DNA of 64,000 nt. It comes from Myxococcus qinghaiensis (GTDB lineage: Bacteria > Myxococcota > Myxococcia > Myxococcales > Myxococcaceae). Shown here piece after piece: positions 52,499 through 60,717 of this stretch. The DNA lies in contig NZ_JAKCFA010000014.1 of the NCBI RefSeq assembly GCF_024198215.1, forward strand, positions 186,001 through 250,000, read 5' to 3'. The notes below the pieces were generated by a model. That model had not been told where the DNA came from. It did no database searches and worked only from the letters and a program-made list of their open reading frames with translations. The position numbers and the translations under genes were made by a program. Numbering within the stretch: position 1 is the first letter of the stretch; each line of letters starts with the position of its first letter.

Positions 52499-53491
52499 AT
52501 GAGCATCGTTTCGAGAAGAGGCCGTGGCCTCGCCGCAGTGTTGGTCGGTGTGAGCGCGCTGGCCTCCGTCGGTTGCGGTGAGGGCCCGGACCCGCGGGAG
52601 GACACCCAGGCCCCGGTCCAACAGGTGAGCGCGCCCCTGGACAACCTCTCGGCGCCCACCGTGGCGCTCACCGCACCGGCTCCGGGGAGCTTCCTGCGTG
52701 GCACGGTCACCCTCACCGCGGACGCCTCGGATGACGTGGGCGTCTCCCGCGTGGACTTCTTCGACGGGGCCACGCTCATCGGCTCCGCCACCCAGGCCCC
52801 CTTCAGCGTGAGCTGGAACACGACGACGGTGGTCTCCGGCACCCATCCGCTGACGGCCCAGGCCTTCGACGTCGAGGACAACTCGGCCACCTCCAGCGCG
52901 GTGAGCGTCCTGGTGGACAACTTCGTTCCCATCATCCTGACCGGCTCGCCTCAGTACAATCCGCAGTCGCAGAACTACGTGCGAGGCATCGTCGGCCTGA
53001 GCTGGGCGGTGACGGACCAGAGTCTCTCCGGCGTGGCCCTGGTGGAGCTCCTCCGGAACGGGTCCTTCGTGGCCTCGCAGCCGGGCCACTCGGGCGTCAC
53101 CTACAACTTCACGTGGGACACGCGGGTGATGGGCAACACCTCCTACTCCCTGACCCTGCGCGCGACCGACAACGCCGGCAACGTCCAGACGAACACCCGG
53201 ACCCTGGTCGTCGACAACGCGCTGCCCTCGTCCGTCCTCACCGCGCCAGCCCACGGAGCCGTGGTCAGCGGCCTCGTCACGCTGTCCGCCAATGCCTCCG
53301 ACAGCCAGGCGCTCATCTACGTCGCCTTCGAAATCGACGGCGTCCTCCAGTCGCCCTTTTCAGCCACCGCGCCGTTCACGAGGACGTGGGACACGACGGG
53401 CAAGTCGGGCACGCATGTGATTGTCGCCGTCGCCTATGACCGGGCTGGCAACAGCCGCCGGAGCAATGCGGCGACAGTCACCGTGCCCTGA
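52499..53491 (+). CDS. Lipoprotein with three Ig-like beta domains
   Basis: The product has 330 aa from ATG 52499 with AGGGGG nearby. The lipobox is ALASVGC (Cys 26). The rest contains three related Ig-like (Big_17-type) domains, at about 49-140, 143-238 and 239-330. Signature strands recur, for example VSRVDFFDGATLIGSATQAP, VALVELLRNGSFVAS and IYVAFEIDGVLQSPF, each preceded by V-T-L-T/S-A-x-A-S-D. Such domains serve adhesion or as spacers on the cell surface. No enzyme domain is attached. A perfect bidirectional hairpin ends the gene. Confidence 0.85.
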   Translation: MSIVSRRGRGLAAVLVGVSALASVGCGEGPDPREDTQAPVQQVSAPLDNLSAPTVALTAPAPGSFLRGTVTLTADASDDVGVSRVDFFDGATLIGSATQAPFSVSWNTTTVVSGTHPLTAQAFDVEDNSATSSAVSVLVDNFVPIILTGSPQYNPQSQNYVRGIVGLSWAVTDQSLSGVALVELLRNGSFVASQPGHSGVTYNFTWDTRVMGNTSYSLTLRATDNAGNVQTNTRTLVVDNALPSSVLTAPAHGAVVSGLVTLSANASDSQALIYVAFEIDGVLQSPFSATAPFTRTWDTTGKSGTHVIVAVAYDRAGNSRRSNAATVTVP

Positions 53492-53501
53492 ACCACCCGC
53501 A

Positions 53502-53531
53502 CGGCCCACCCCGGTGCCATGGGGTGGGCCG
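53502..53531. terminator. Bidirectional terminator hairpin
   Basis: CGGCCCACCCC (53502-53512) and GGGGTGGGCCG (53521-53531) form a perfect 11-bp stem with an 8-nt loop between convergent stops at 53491 and 53549. Confidence 0.75.
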
Positions 53532-53548
53532 CTGCGAGGACCCGGCAC

Positions 53549-55198
53549 CTAGCGACGGGTGAACACTCCCAGCTTGTCGCGGTTCCAGGCATTGATGGTC
53601 AGCGAGAGGACCTTCGTTCGTGGCGCGGCGAAGAAGGCCCCGGAGAACCCTGACTCGTTCTCTCCCGTCGTCTGGAAATAGAACTCGTCGCCGCTGTAGT
53701 GCATGAGTGCGAAGCGCTTTCCTGCGGGGCCCACGGTGAATGACAGCGCCCCATCTCTCAGCGTCACGGTGAGGTCTCCGTAGACGCGGTTGGGATAGGT
53801 TCCGACGTAGGCATTGAGGTTCCGCGCGGGAGTCGGGCTCACCGCGGGCTTGGAGTACTTCGTCTGGTCCGCGGTGATGGGCTCGGCCACGATGGGCCCG
53901 AAGAAGGCCAGCCAGTCTCGCGTGGATGCGCCGTAGCGGACGATGTCCACGAACTCCGCGGAGATGGCCTCCGGCACGCCTCGCGGGTCCGCGTTCGTCA
54001 GCACGGCGATGGCCAGCTTCTTGGACGGATAGACGGTGATGACCGTGGACGCGCCACGCCCGAAGGCGCCCGAGTGGCCCAGCCTCAGCTCGCCGGTGTC
54101 CTCGTAGCCGACGTTCCAGCCCAGCCCGTAGAAGCTCGTCCGACCTCCCAATTCCTCCGGCCCCTGGGTGACACTGACTGGCCGCCAGATGGTCTGAAGT
54201 CCCGGGACGTCCACCACGGGATTCGGAAGCCCCGGGTAGCCGCCTCCCGCGAGCAGCATCGTCAGCCACCGGGACAAATCCCGCACCGACGAGTTCGCGC
54301 CACCGGCTGGCGCCTGACCGTCATTGTTGGCCCCCAGGTCTGGCTTCCATTGGCCGTCCACCAACGTGTGCAGCGCCGCCCGGTTCTTGCTCGCCTGGAG
54401 GTCCGCGAAGGAATAGGAGCTGCTGCTCATGCCCAGCGGCGCGAAAATCATCTCCCGCGCCAGGTCCTGCCAGGAGCGCCCCGTCCCCGTGGCGAACGCC
54501 AGCGCTCCGGCTGTCAGCCCATAGTTGGTATAGGCATACGAGTCGCGGAACCGCGCCAGGGGATACAGCGCCAGCTTCGAGATGATCTGCTCGCCGGTGT
54601 AGCCCAGGTCCTCGAGCAGATCTCCCGCATGGTCCGGCAGGCCACTGCGATGCGCGAACATGTCGGCGACCGTGACGTGCTGCCCCACCCAGGCATCCGC
54701 GAGCGTGAAGCCAGGACGGAGGCTCTGGAGCGTGTCATTCCAGTCCACCTTGGCCAGGCGCCGCGTCAGCGCTGCGGCAATCACCGTGGAGCTCAGCGGC
54801 TTGGAGACCGAGGCGAGCTGGAACACGGTGTCCGCATCGACGTCCCCCACCACGCCCGCCTGGCGCTCGCCCAGGCCCTTGAGGTAGCGGACCACGCCGT
54901 CGTAGACCACGGCGACAGCGATTCCGGGCACGGTGGTGGCCGCCTTGTCCTTCTTGACGATGTCGTCGAGCACCGCCAGGGCTCGCGTCACTCCGTCCGC
55001 GGTGATCTGCCCCGAGGCCGCCGGCATCGCCGGAGCCGGGGTCCTTGGACCCGGTGCCGGCCCCGCCGCCTCCGCCACCGAGCCCGTCCCGGAGATGGCG
55101 GCGCCCACCCCCGCGACCCCCAGGCCCCGCAGCAGCGTCCTGCGCGCCATTCCCGAGTCCGCCGTCGGTCCTGAACCCTGCCCGTCGTCCTGCGCCAT
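53549..55198 (-). CDS. Tat-exported beta-lactamase-fold serine hydrolase
   Basis: The product has 549 aa. ATG 55198 is preferred because GGGGGGAG ends about three bases before it. The N-terminus has a twin-arginine motif (ARRTLLRG at 18-25) and a hydrophobic core, so Tat export is likely. The class C beta-lactamase/PBP fold shows Ser130-Val-Ser-Lys133 (SxxK), Tyr223-Thr-Asn225 (YxN) and HSGAFG in place of KTG. The C-terminal 100 residues form an extra beta domain as in LACTB or D-aminopeptidase-like members. Substrate may be an ester or peptide rather than a beta-lactam. The gene is divergent from the MxcI-like gene. Confidence 0.9.
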   Translation of the reverse strand: MAQDDGQGSGPTADSGMARRTLLRGLGVAGVGAAISGTGSVAEAAGPAPGPRTPAPAMPAASGQITADGVTRALAVLDDIVKKDKAATTVPGIAVAVVYDGVVRYLKGLGERQAGVVGDVDADTVFQLASVSKPLSSTVIAAALTRRLAKVDWNDTLQSLRPGFTLADAWVGQHVTVADMFAHRSGLPDHAGDLLEDLGYTGEQIISKLALYPLARFRDSYAYTNYGLTAGALAFATGTGRSWQDLAREMIFAPLGMSSSSYSFADLQASKNRAALHTLVDGQWKPDLGANNDGQAPAGGANSSVRDLSRWLTMLLAGGGYPGLPNPVVDVPGLQTIWRPVSVTQGPEELGGRTSFYGLGWNVGYEDTGELRLGHSGAFGRGASTVITVYPSKKLAIAVLTNADPRGVPEAISAEFVDIVRYGASTRDWLAFFGPIVAEPITADQTKYSKPAVSPTPARNLNAYVGTYPNRVYGDLTVTLRDGALSFTVGPAGKRFALMHYSGDEFYFQTTGENESGFSGAFFAAPRTKVLSLTINAWNRDKLGVFTRR

Positions 55199-55392
55199 GA
55201 CTCCCCCCAGAAGCCTCACGTCGAAGAGGTTTCGACGCACCCGCGGCGGGCACAGTGGGAGGGCCGTGGACGCACGCGCAACAGACCCGGGTGCCAGTGT
55301 GCCGTCGGGTCAACCTCCCCTCGTTCTCCAGCGACAGCGGGCCTGTCGGCATTCCTTGACATCACGGTTTCCCCACTTCAATACGACCTGAA

Positions 55393-55411
55393 AACGATAA
55401 TGCGTATCGTT
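55393..55411 (+). promoter_or_regulatory. Candidate Fur box
   Basis: AACGATA (55393-55399) and TATCGTT (55405-55411) form a perfect 7-bp dyad around ATGCG, 19 bp in all, close to the Fur consensus GATAATGATAATCATTATC. It lies about 82 bp upstream of the MxcI-like start codon, and a consensus TTGACA -35 lies at 55356-55361, so Fur would sit over the downstream promoter part. Confidence 0.6.
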
Positions 55412-55495
55412 CTCATCCACGGATGTCCCCCTCACCGGGGCAGGCGCCATGGAAGGGCGGCGCATTTCCATCCCCCCCGTCGAGAGGCTGTTCCC

Positions 55496-56707
55496 ATGAA
55501 GCATCCTGTTGCCTTCCGTTCCTTGCGATGGACCCTGGCGCTGCTCGCCCCCTGCCTCTTCGCGGGCTGCGGCGACTCGGACGAAGACGACGACAACGGG
55601 CCGCTGTATGCCGTCACCACGCAGCTGCTCGCCGACGACCCGGTGGAGAGCTACGTCGTCGTGACGAGCCAGGCGGAGCAGACCAGCACGCTGTCGCTGG
55701 ACAACGCCATCAAGGTTCCCGGCCGTGCGCTCGGCGTGGGCGTCCACAAGTCCGGCACGCTCTACGTGGTGACGGACGAGAGCGCGGTCGTCACCCGCTA
55801 CAAGCTCAATGACAGTCGCGGCCTGGACGAGGCGGGGACCGTGAGCTTTTCAAGCCTGGGTGTGACTTCGCTCGGTGAGTACCAGGCCAACTTCCACTTC
55901 GTCTCCGACACCAAGGCCTACTTCTTCGACGGAGCCACCGCGCAGGTCGTCATCTGGAACCCCACGGCGATGACTGTCACGGGCAGCATCCCGCTCCCCG
56001 CGCTGGTCATCCCCGACACCGTGCTGGCCTTCTCGGGAGCCGTCGCCCGCGTCGGCAATCAGTTCATCATGCCGGTCGGCTGGCGGCCGGTGTCTGGCAT
56101 CGGCATCACCCGCAAGGCGGGCGTGGTCTCCATCGACACGACGACGGACGCCGCCACCATCGCCACCGATGACCGCTGTGGCTACACCCACGACATCGCC
56201 GTCGGCTCCGACGGCACGGTGTTCCTCGCGACCGAGGCGTACGGCGCCGCGGTTCGTCGGGTGCAGGGCGCGGACGCGCCGGAGCCGTGCCTGCTCAAGT
56301 TCAACCCGCAGACGCGCACCATCGACCCCACGTTCTACCGGTCTCTCGAAGGCCTGGTGGGTGGCGGCACCGCGGGCGCGCTCATCCCGGGCCCCCAGGG
56401 CACCGCGTACGTGCGCGTGCTGGACGAGAGCATCGCGCCGGTGCTCGAAGGCACCCACCCGCGCACCATCGCGAGCGGCACGGGGTGGCAGTGGTGGGAG
56501 CTGAACCTGGGCACGCTGGTCGCCACGCGGAAGTCCGAGTTCCCCTCCACCTCCGGCAGCATCTTCCTCTACGAGTCGGAGAACCAGACGCTCTACACCG
56601 AGTTCGGCGCGGGCGCCGCGTCGACGACGCTGCGGGTGCTGGGTGAGAGCGGCAGGCCCACGCTGACCACGCGGGGCCTCTCCTTCTCCTTCGTCCAGCT
56701 GCGCTGA
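55496..56707 (+). CDS. MxcI-like lipoprotein, probably iron-regulated
   Basis: The product has 403 aa from ATG 55496. The lipobox is LFAGC. An acidic stretch (SDEDDDN) follows the signal. The rest forms propeller-like strands (TLYVVTDESAVVTRY, YFFDGATAQVVIWN, GSIFLYESENQTLYTEF) with DxDG-type turns, as in the MxcI family associated with siderophore (myxochelin-type) genes in myxobacteria, and in DUF4374 proteins. A Fur box is centred about 95 bp upstream of its start, which supports a role in iron acquisition, for example as an accessory of an outer-membrane siderophore receptor. No receptor is seen in the window. The name is a similarity impression, not a proof. Confidence 0.7.
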   Translation: MKHPVAFRSLRWTLALLAPCLFAGCGDSDEDDDNGPLYAVTTQLLADDPVESYVVVTSQAEQTSTLSLDNAIKVPGRALGVGVHKSGTLYVVTDESAVVTRYKLNDSRGLDEAGTVSFSSLGVTSLGEYQANFHFVSDTKAYFFDGATAQVVIWNPTAMTVTGSIPLPALVIPDTVLAFSGAVARVGNQFIMPVGWRPVSGIGITRKAGVVSIDTTTDAATIATDDRCGYTHDIAVGSDGTVFLATEAYGAAVRRVQGADAPEPCLLKFNPQTRTIDPTFYRSLEGLVGGGTAGALIPGPQGTAYVRVLDESIAPVLEGTHPRTIASGTGWQWWELNLGTLVATRKSEFPSTSGSIFLYESENQTLYTEFGAGAASTTLRVLGESGRPTLTTRGLSFSFVQLR

Positions 56708-56731
56708 AGCAAGCCTGTTCCTGCAAGTCCC

Positions 56732-56779
56732 CTGTCCCCGGTTCCAGACAGACGTGTGTGTGAAAGGAACCGGGGACAG
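56732..56779. repeat. Long perfect inverted repeat, REP-like
   Basis: CTGTCCCCGGTTCC (56732-56745) and GGAACCGGGGACAG (56766-56779) are 14-bp perfect arms around a 20-nt loop, between two rightward genes. It would terminate the MxcI-like gene. The arm sequence is also of the kind dispersed in bacterial REP elements, but no second copy is in the window. Confidence 0.5.
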
Positions 56780-56814
56780 CCCCCGTCACACCTGATGGTC
56801 CTCTTGGAGAATCG

Positions 56815-57435
56815 ATGCGTCTTCTGTTCCGTCTCGCGGGCATCTTCGCGGTTTCGTCGCTGTGGTCCCTCCCGGCCTTCGCCACCAGCACCGGCATCAC
56901 CGGGCATACGGGCAAGGACGGAGCGACGTGCAGCACGTGTCACAAAGGAGGCGCGCTTCCCACCGTCGCGTTCGAGGGGCCCACGAGCCTGGAGCCCGGC
57001 GCCACCGGCCAGTACAGCTTCATCATCCGGGGTGGCGCCGCGAGGACCGGAGGCGCGGATATCGCGGTGAGCAGCACCGAGGCCGTCCTCCAGGCGGGCG
57101 CCAACATGAAGAAGCTGGGAGCGGAGCTGGTCCACACCCGGCCCATGGAGTTCAGCGGCAACGAGCTGCGCTTCACCTTCTCCGTCATCGCGCCGTCCAC
57201 GGACGTCACCCTCTCGCTCTTCGGCGCTGGCAACTCCGCCGACGCGGACCTCACCAGCGAGGGGGACCGGGCCGCGACCACGACGCTGTCCATCACCGTG
57301 GGCAAGGGCTCGCCCGCGGGTCCTGGCCCGGGGGACGATGATGGGGGCGGCTGCGCCGCCGCGGGCGGTGCCTCCCTGGGCGCGCTGGCGATGCTCGCCC
57401 TTCCCCTGGCACTGCGTCGTCGCCGGAAGAGCTGA
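56815..57435 (+). CDS. MYXO-CTERM-anchored protein with CxxCH motif
   Basis: The product has 206 aa. A signal peptide covers about 1-23. A haem-like motif is Cys39-Ser-Thr-Cys42-His43, in GHTGKDGATCSTCHKGG, as in the reeler-like domain family of myxobacteria (MXAN_6652 type). The C-terminal 30 residues are the MYXO-CTERM signal: Cys180 after a Gly run (GGGC), hydrophobic helix, and terminal RRRRKS, which is removed by myxosortase and leaves the protein anchored. A Gly/Asp-rich linker precedes it. Function is probably surface redox or binding. It is followed by a perfect bidirectional hairpin. Confidence 0.85.
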   Translation: MRLLFRLAGIFAVSSLWSLPAFATSTGITGHTGKDGATCSTCHKGGALPTVAFEGPTSLEPGATGQYSFIIRGGAARTGGADIAVSSTEAVLQAGANMKKLGAELVHTRPMEFSGNELRFTFSVIAPSTDVTLSLFGAGNSADADLTSEGDRAATTTLSITVGKGSPAGPGPGDDDGGGCAAAGGASLGALAMLALPLALRRRRKS

Positions 57436-57454
57436 GCCCCTCGCTCGAATGAAA

Positions 57455-57491
57455 GAGAGCCGCGCCCACCTTGGAGTGGAGCGCGGCTCTC
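57455..57491. terminator. Bidirectional terminator hairpin
   Basis: GAGAGCCGCGC (57455-57465) and GCGCGGCTCTC (57481-57491) form a perfect 11-bp stem; the loop contains a further CCAC/GTGG pairing. It separates convergent stops at 57435 and 57514. Confidence 0.75.
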
Positions 57492-57513
57492 GTGCTTCAG
57501 CGCTGACCGCGGG

Positions 57514-58980
57514 CTACTGGCAGCTGCCCGCCTGCAGGTAGTCGAGCAGCGAGCCACCGCCGCTCGAAGTCTCACGGCCCACCAGGCACTGGCCCGCGGA
57601 GACGGCCACGCTGGAGGTCCCGGCGGTGAGCGACAGCTCGCCCGTCACGACCTGCAGGCCGCCCTTGAAGCCGGTGGTGGTGTTGGCGCGCACCGGACGC
57701 AGGCTCGGGCCTCCGGTTCCACCGGTGAAGCGCACGCGATACGTCGCCTCCTCGTACGCGGACGGCACTTCCATCTCGGAGTCCGCCTTGAGCGGCGCCA
57801 GGAAGAAGCGCGCCACCAGGTCCACCTCCGGCTGCACGCGCACCAGCGGCAGCCCGTCATCGCCGCGCGACAGATTCAGGTCGAAGTGGCGGCCGGACTG
57901 GCTGTTGAGGTCCAGCGTGAAGAGCTTGTCGGCGCCCAGGCTCAAGAAGCTCTGCGCGTCTCCAAGCCCCACGTGGCCCACGGTGAAGTCCTTCTGGTTC
58001 TCCGTCGCCTCCAGCGTGAACGACAGGCCCGACAGGGACGCCGTCCAGTTCTTGCCCCGCAGCGCGGGCGCGACGCCCGAGTACGGCAGGCTCACCTCGG
58101 TGGTGTTCAAGTCGAGCAGGAAGCGCGCGCGCTTCGCCACGCCATCCGCCTCCAGTTCCACCAGCGGCACGGCGCGCGCCGAGGAGATGGCCAGGGTGCC
58201 ATCCTCATCCGTCAGCTCCAGCCGCAGCGCCTGGAGGATGGAGCCGCTGACAATCCAGTGCTGCGCGCCCTCCTTCGTCACCTTCAGCTCCACCTGCCCC
58301 ACCATCACCGTCGGCAGCGCGGCGGCCGCCTCCGCGTCGAGCTGCTGCACCGCGCTCTTCACGCCCCCCAGGTCCACGACCAGGGCGATGACCTTCGGCA
58401 GGAAGCGCAGCGACATGGGCTGGGCCTTCTTCGAACCGATGAGGAACGTCAGCTCCAGCCCGTCATCGTCCAGGGTCGTCGCGCGAATGCGCAGCTCGGA
58501 CTGGTTCACGAACTTCACGCAGTCGGTGTCCGCCGCCTGGCTGCCATCGGTGCAGACATTCTCGCCCTTGAGCAGGAAGACGGTGGAGTCCCCCTCCGTC
58601 GACTCCACGTGCTCGGCGGTGAAGACGCGCTCGCGCAGATACTTCTCCAGGCGCTCGGCCTGGGCATTCGTCTCGGCCTCGTTGGAGAAGTCGGGGAGCG
58701 ACGAGCCGTCCTCCTCCTCCGCCTCCTCGCTCGGGAGCGCCGGCAGGGGGACGCCCTCGAAGCCCGCGCTGAAGACGGACAGGGCCTCCTCCAGGCTGTC
58801 CACGGCGGGCAGGCCGTTCATCGTCCGTACGCTCGCGCTGACGCCTCGCACCATCTCCGCTGAACGGCTGGCGGTGACGTCCGCGACCTTCTGCGCATCG
58901 GGCGGGTTCTCGCTGTCGCATCCCGTGGCGACCAGTGCGAACACCGCGACGCCGGCGAGCCAGGACCTGGCGTTCCTCAT
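57514..58980 (-). CDS. Large lipoprotein of unknown function
   Basis: The product has 488 aa from ATG 58980, with AAGGAG six bases upstream. The lipobox is FALVATGC (Cys 21). The mature protein is acidic and beta-rich, with an acidic turn SEEAEEEDGSSLPDF and two pairs of cysteines (NVCTDGSQAADTDC and QCLVGRE ... GSCQ). No known domain was recognised; the repeated V-x-L-x-L strands suggest a long beta-sheet structure, possibly a lipid-binding groove. It is common for myxobacteria to carry such orphan lipoproteins. Convergent with the MYXO-CTERM gene and divergent from the amidohydrolase. Confidence 0.8.
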   Translation of the reverse strand: MRNARSWLAGVAVFALVATGCDSENPPDAQKVADVTASRSAEMVRGVSASVRTMNGLPAVDSLEEALSVFSAGFEGVPLPALPSEEAEEEDGSSLPDFSNEAETNAQAERLEKYLRERVFTAEHVESTEGDSTVFLLKGENVCTDGSQAADTDCVKFVNQSELRIRATTLDDDGLELTFLIGSKKAQPMSLRFLPKVIALVVDLGGVKSAVQQLDAEAAAALPTVMVGQVELKVTKEGAQHWIVSGSILQALRLELTDEDGTLAISSARAVPLVELEADGVAKRARFLLDLNTTEVSLPYSGVAPALRGKNWTASLSGLSFTLEATENQKDFTVGHVGLGDAQSFLSLGADKLFTLDLNSQSGRHFDLNLSRGDDGLPLVRVQPEVDLVARFFLAPLKADSEMEVPSAYEEATYRVRFTGGTGGPSLRPVRANTTTGFKGGLQVVTGELSLTAGTSSVAVSAGQCLVGRETSSGGGSLLDYLQAGSCQ

Positions 58981-59194
58981 GAACTGCTCCTTGGAAAGGG
59001 GTGTGGGTACATGTCCCCTCTTGAGCAATGCATGGGCCAAGGCCGATTCCAGATGTTTCGAGTGGTTACCTCCGTGACTGGGGGTGTAGCGCGCTGCACA
59101 CCGCGACTCCGCTGTCACGGAGCCTTCGCACCTCGCGGCCTCGGCGCGCGCGTCGAGCCGGCATGGACGCACCGCGCCAATCGGCGGATTTGAC

Positions 59195-59215
59195 TTAATA
59201 TACAGCGTAAATTAA
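59195..59215 (+). promoter_or_regulatory. AT-rich 21-bp dyad, candidate TetR operator
   Basis: TTAATATAC (59195-59203) and GTAAATTAA (59207-59215) are inverted repeats with one mismatch around AGC. It overlaps a TTGACT -35-like hexamer (59190-59195) and ends 11 bp before the amidohydrolase start. It stands out as almost pure A/T in a GC-rich region. The TetR gene at 60718 is the obvious regulator. Confidence 0.6.
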
Positions 59216-59226
59216 TTCTCCTGGAG

Positions 59227-60636
59227 ATGACCCAGACAGAGCGATGGCTTCTCCAAGGTGCCACCGTGGTGACGGGGGACCCGGACTTCGAAGACCTTCC
59301 GTGCGGCGATATCCTCATCGAGGACGGGCGCATCACCGCGATGGGCCGGGAGCTGCGCGTGGAGGGCTGCCGGGTGCTCCCGCTCGCCGGCAAGCTGGTG
59401 ATGCCGGGGCTCATCGACACCCATCGGCACACCTGGCAGACGCCGCTGCGCGCGCTGGGCGGCGACTGGACGGTGCTCGACTACCTCGCGGCGGTCCGGG
59501 TCAAGCTCTCACCGGTCTTCCTTCCAGAGGATGTCCATGCGGGCACCCTCGCGGGGGCACTCGAGGCGCTCGACGCGGGCATCACGACGCTCGTCGACTA
59601 CTCCCACTGCATCACCTCGCCAGCCCACGCGGACGCGGCCCTCCAAGGGCTCCAGGATGCGGGCATCCAGGCGCTCTTCGCCTATGGCCATGCGCAGGGC
59701 CCCTCGCCGAGTCCCGCGTTCCCCACCCCCGAGCATCGCTTCGCGGACGCGCGCCGGCTCCGTGAGGGGCCTCTCGCCTCCGACAGCGGGCGGGTGCGGC
59801 TGGGTATCGCGCTCTCCGAGATGCAGGTGCCGTGGGAGCAGAGTCGAGCGGAGCTTCTCTCCGCGCGCGAGCTGGGCGTGCCCATCACCCTGCATTGCTC
59901 GGCGTGGCCCGTCACGGGGCCGAGCGAAGTCGAGCAACTGGGCCGCGACGGACTGCTCGGCCCGGACCTCCTCTTCGTGCACTGCACGTTCAGCGGTGAC
60001 GAGGACCTGGCCCGCATCGCCGACAGTGGAGGCTCCATCAGCGCCACGCCGGAGTCGGAGCTCCAGATGGGCATGGGGTTCCCCGTCGTCGGGCGCGCCC
60101 TGCGTGCGGGCGTCCGCACCACCCTGGGCTGTGATGTCGTGGCCAGCAACGGAGGCGAGCTGTTCACCGCCATGCGGCTGGCGCTCCAGTCCGAGCGAGG
60201 CCGTGCGAATGCGCTCGCGGGCCTGCCCAGGAGGCTCGACCTGAAGGCGGGCCGCATGCTCCGCATGGTGACGCAGGACGCGGCCGACGCCATCGGGCTC
60301 GGGGCCGTCACGGGCTCCCTTCGTCCCGGGAAGTGGGCGGACCTGGTGGTGCTCTCCGCCGACGCCCTGAACATGACGCCGCTGGGCCGGCCTCGTGATG
60401 CGGTGGTGATGCAGGCGCACGCGGGGAACGTCGAGTCGGTGATGGTTCGCGGCCAGCTCGTGAAGCACCAGGGGGTCCTCCTCGGAACGGATGTGGCCGC
60501 CGTCCGGCGGAAGGTCTTGCGAGCGCGTGATGCGGTGCTCGAACGCGTCGGTGGGCTGTCCGCGCTCCTCGCGGACCAGGCGGCGCTCCAGGAACACTGG
60601 AACCTGGGGGACGGACTCGCTGACGATGCGGGGTGA
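59227..60636 (+). CDS. Metal-dependent amidohydrolase (ATZ/TRZ-type deaminase-like)
   Basis: The product has 469 aa. The ATG is directly preceded by CTGGAG, unusually close, so the messenger may be nearly leaderless. Metal ligands are clear: His66-x-His68 in IDTHRHTW, His223 in TLHCSAW, His252 in FVHCTFSGDE and Asp303 in LGCDVVAS. The C-terminal composite beta domain (GSLRPGKWADLVVL) is typical. Members deaminate or dechlorinate guanine-like and triazine substrates, or hydrolyse cyclic amides. An operator overlaps its promoter, and the TetR regulator follows 81 bp downstream, so a substrate-induced catabolic enzyme is likely. Confidence 0.9.
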   Translation: MTQTERWLLQGATVVTGDPDFEDLPCGDILIEDGRITAMGRELRVEGCRVLPLAGKLVMPGLIDTHRHTWQTPLRALGGDWTVLDYLAAVRVKLSPVFLPEDVHAGTLAGALEALDAGITTLVDYSHCITSPAHADAALQGLQDAGIQALFAYGHAQGPSPSPAFPTPEHRFADARRLREGPLASDSGRVRLGIALSEMQVPWEQSRAELLSARELGVPITLHCSAWPVTGPSEVEQLGRDGLLGPDLLFVHCTFSGDEDLARIADSGGSISATPESELQMGMGFPVVGRALRAGVRTTLGCDVVASNGGELFTAMRLALQSERGRANALAGLPRRLDLKAGRMLRMVTQDAADAIGLGAVTGSLRPGKWADLVVLSADALNMTPLGRPRDAVVMQAHAGNVESVMVRGQLVKHQGVLLGTDVAAVRRKVLRARDAVLERVGGLSALLADQAALQEHWNLGDGLADDAG

Positions 60637-60717
60637 AGAACCCGTTTGCGCGTCTCGCGGAGCCGACTACGTTGGCCCGCGCCGTGGTGTGGCTCGCGCG
60701 GCGGCGGGAGGAGTGGG

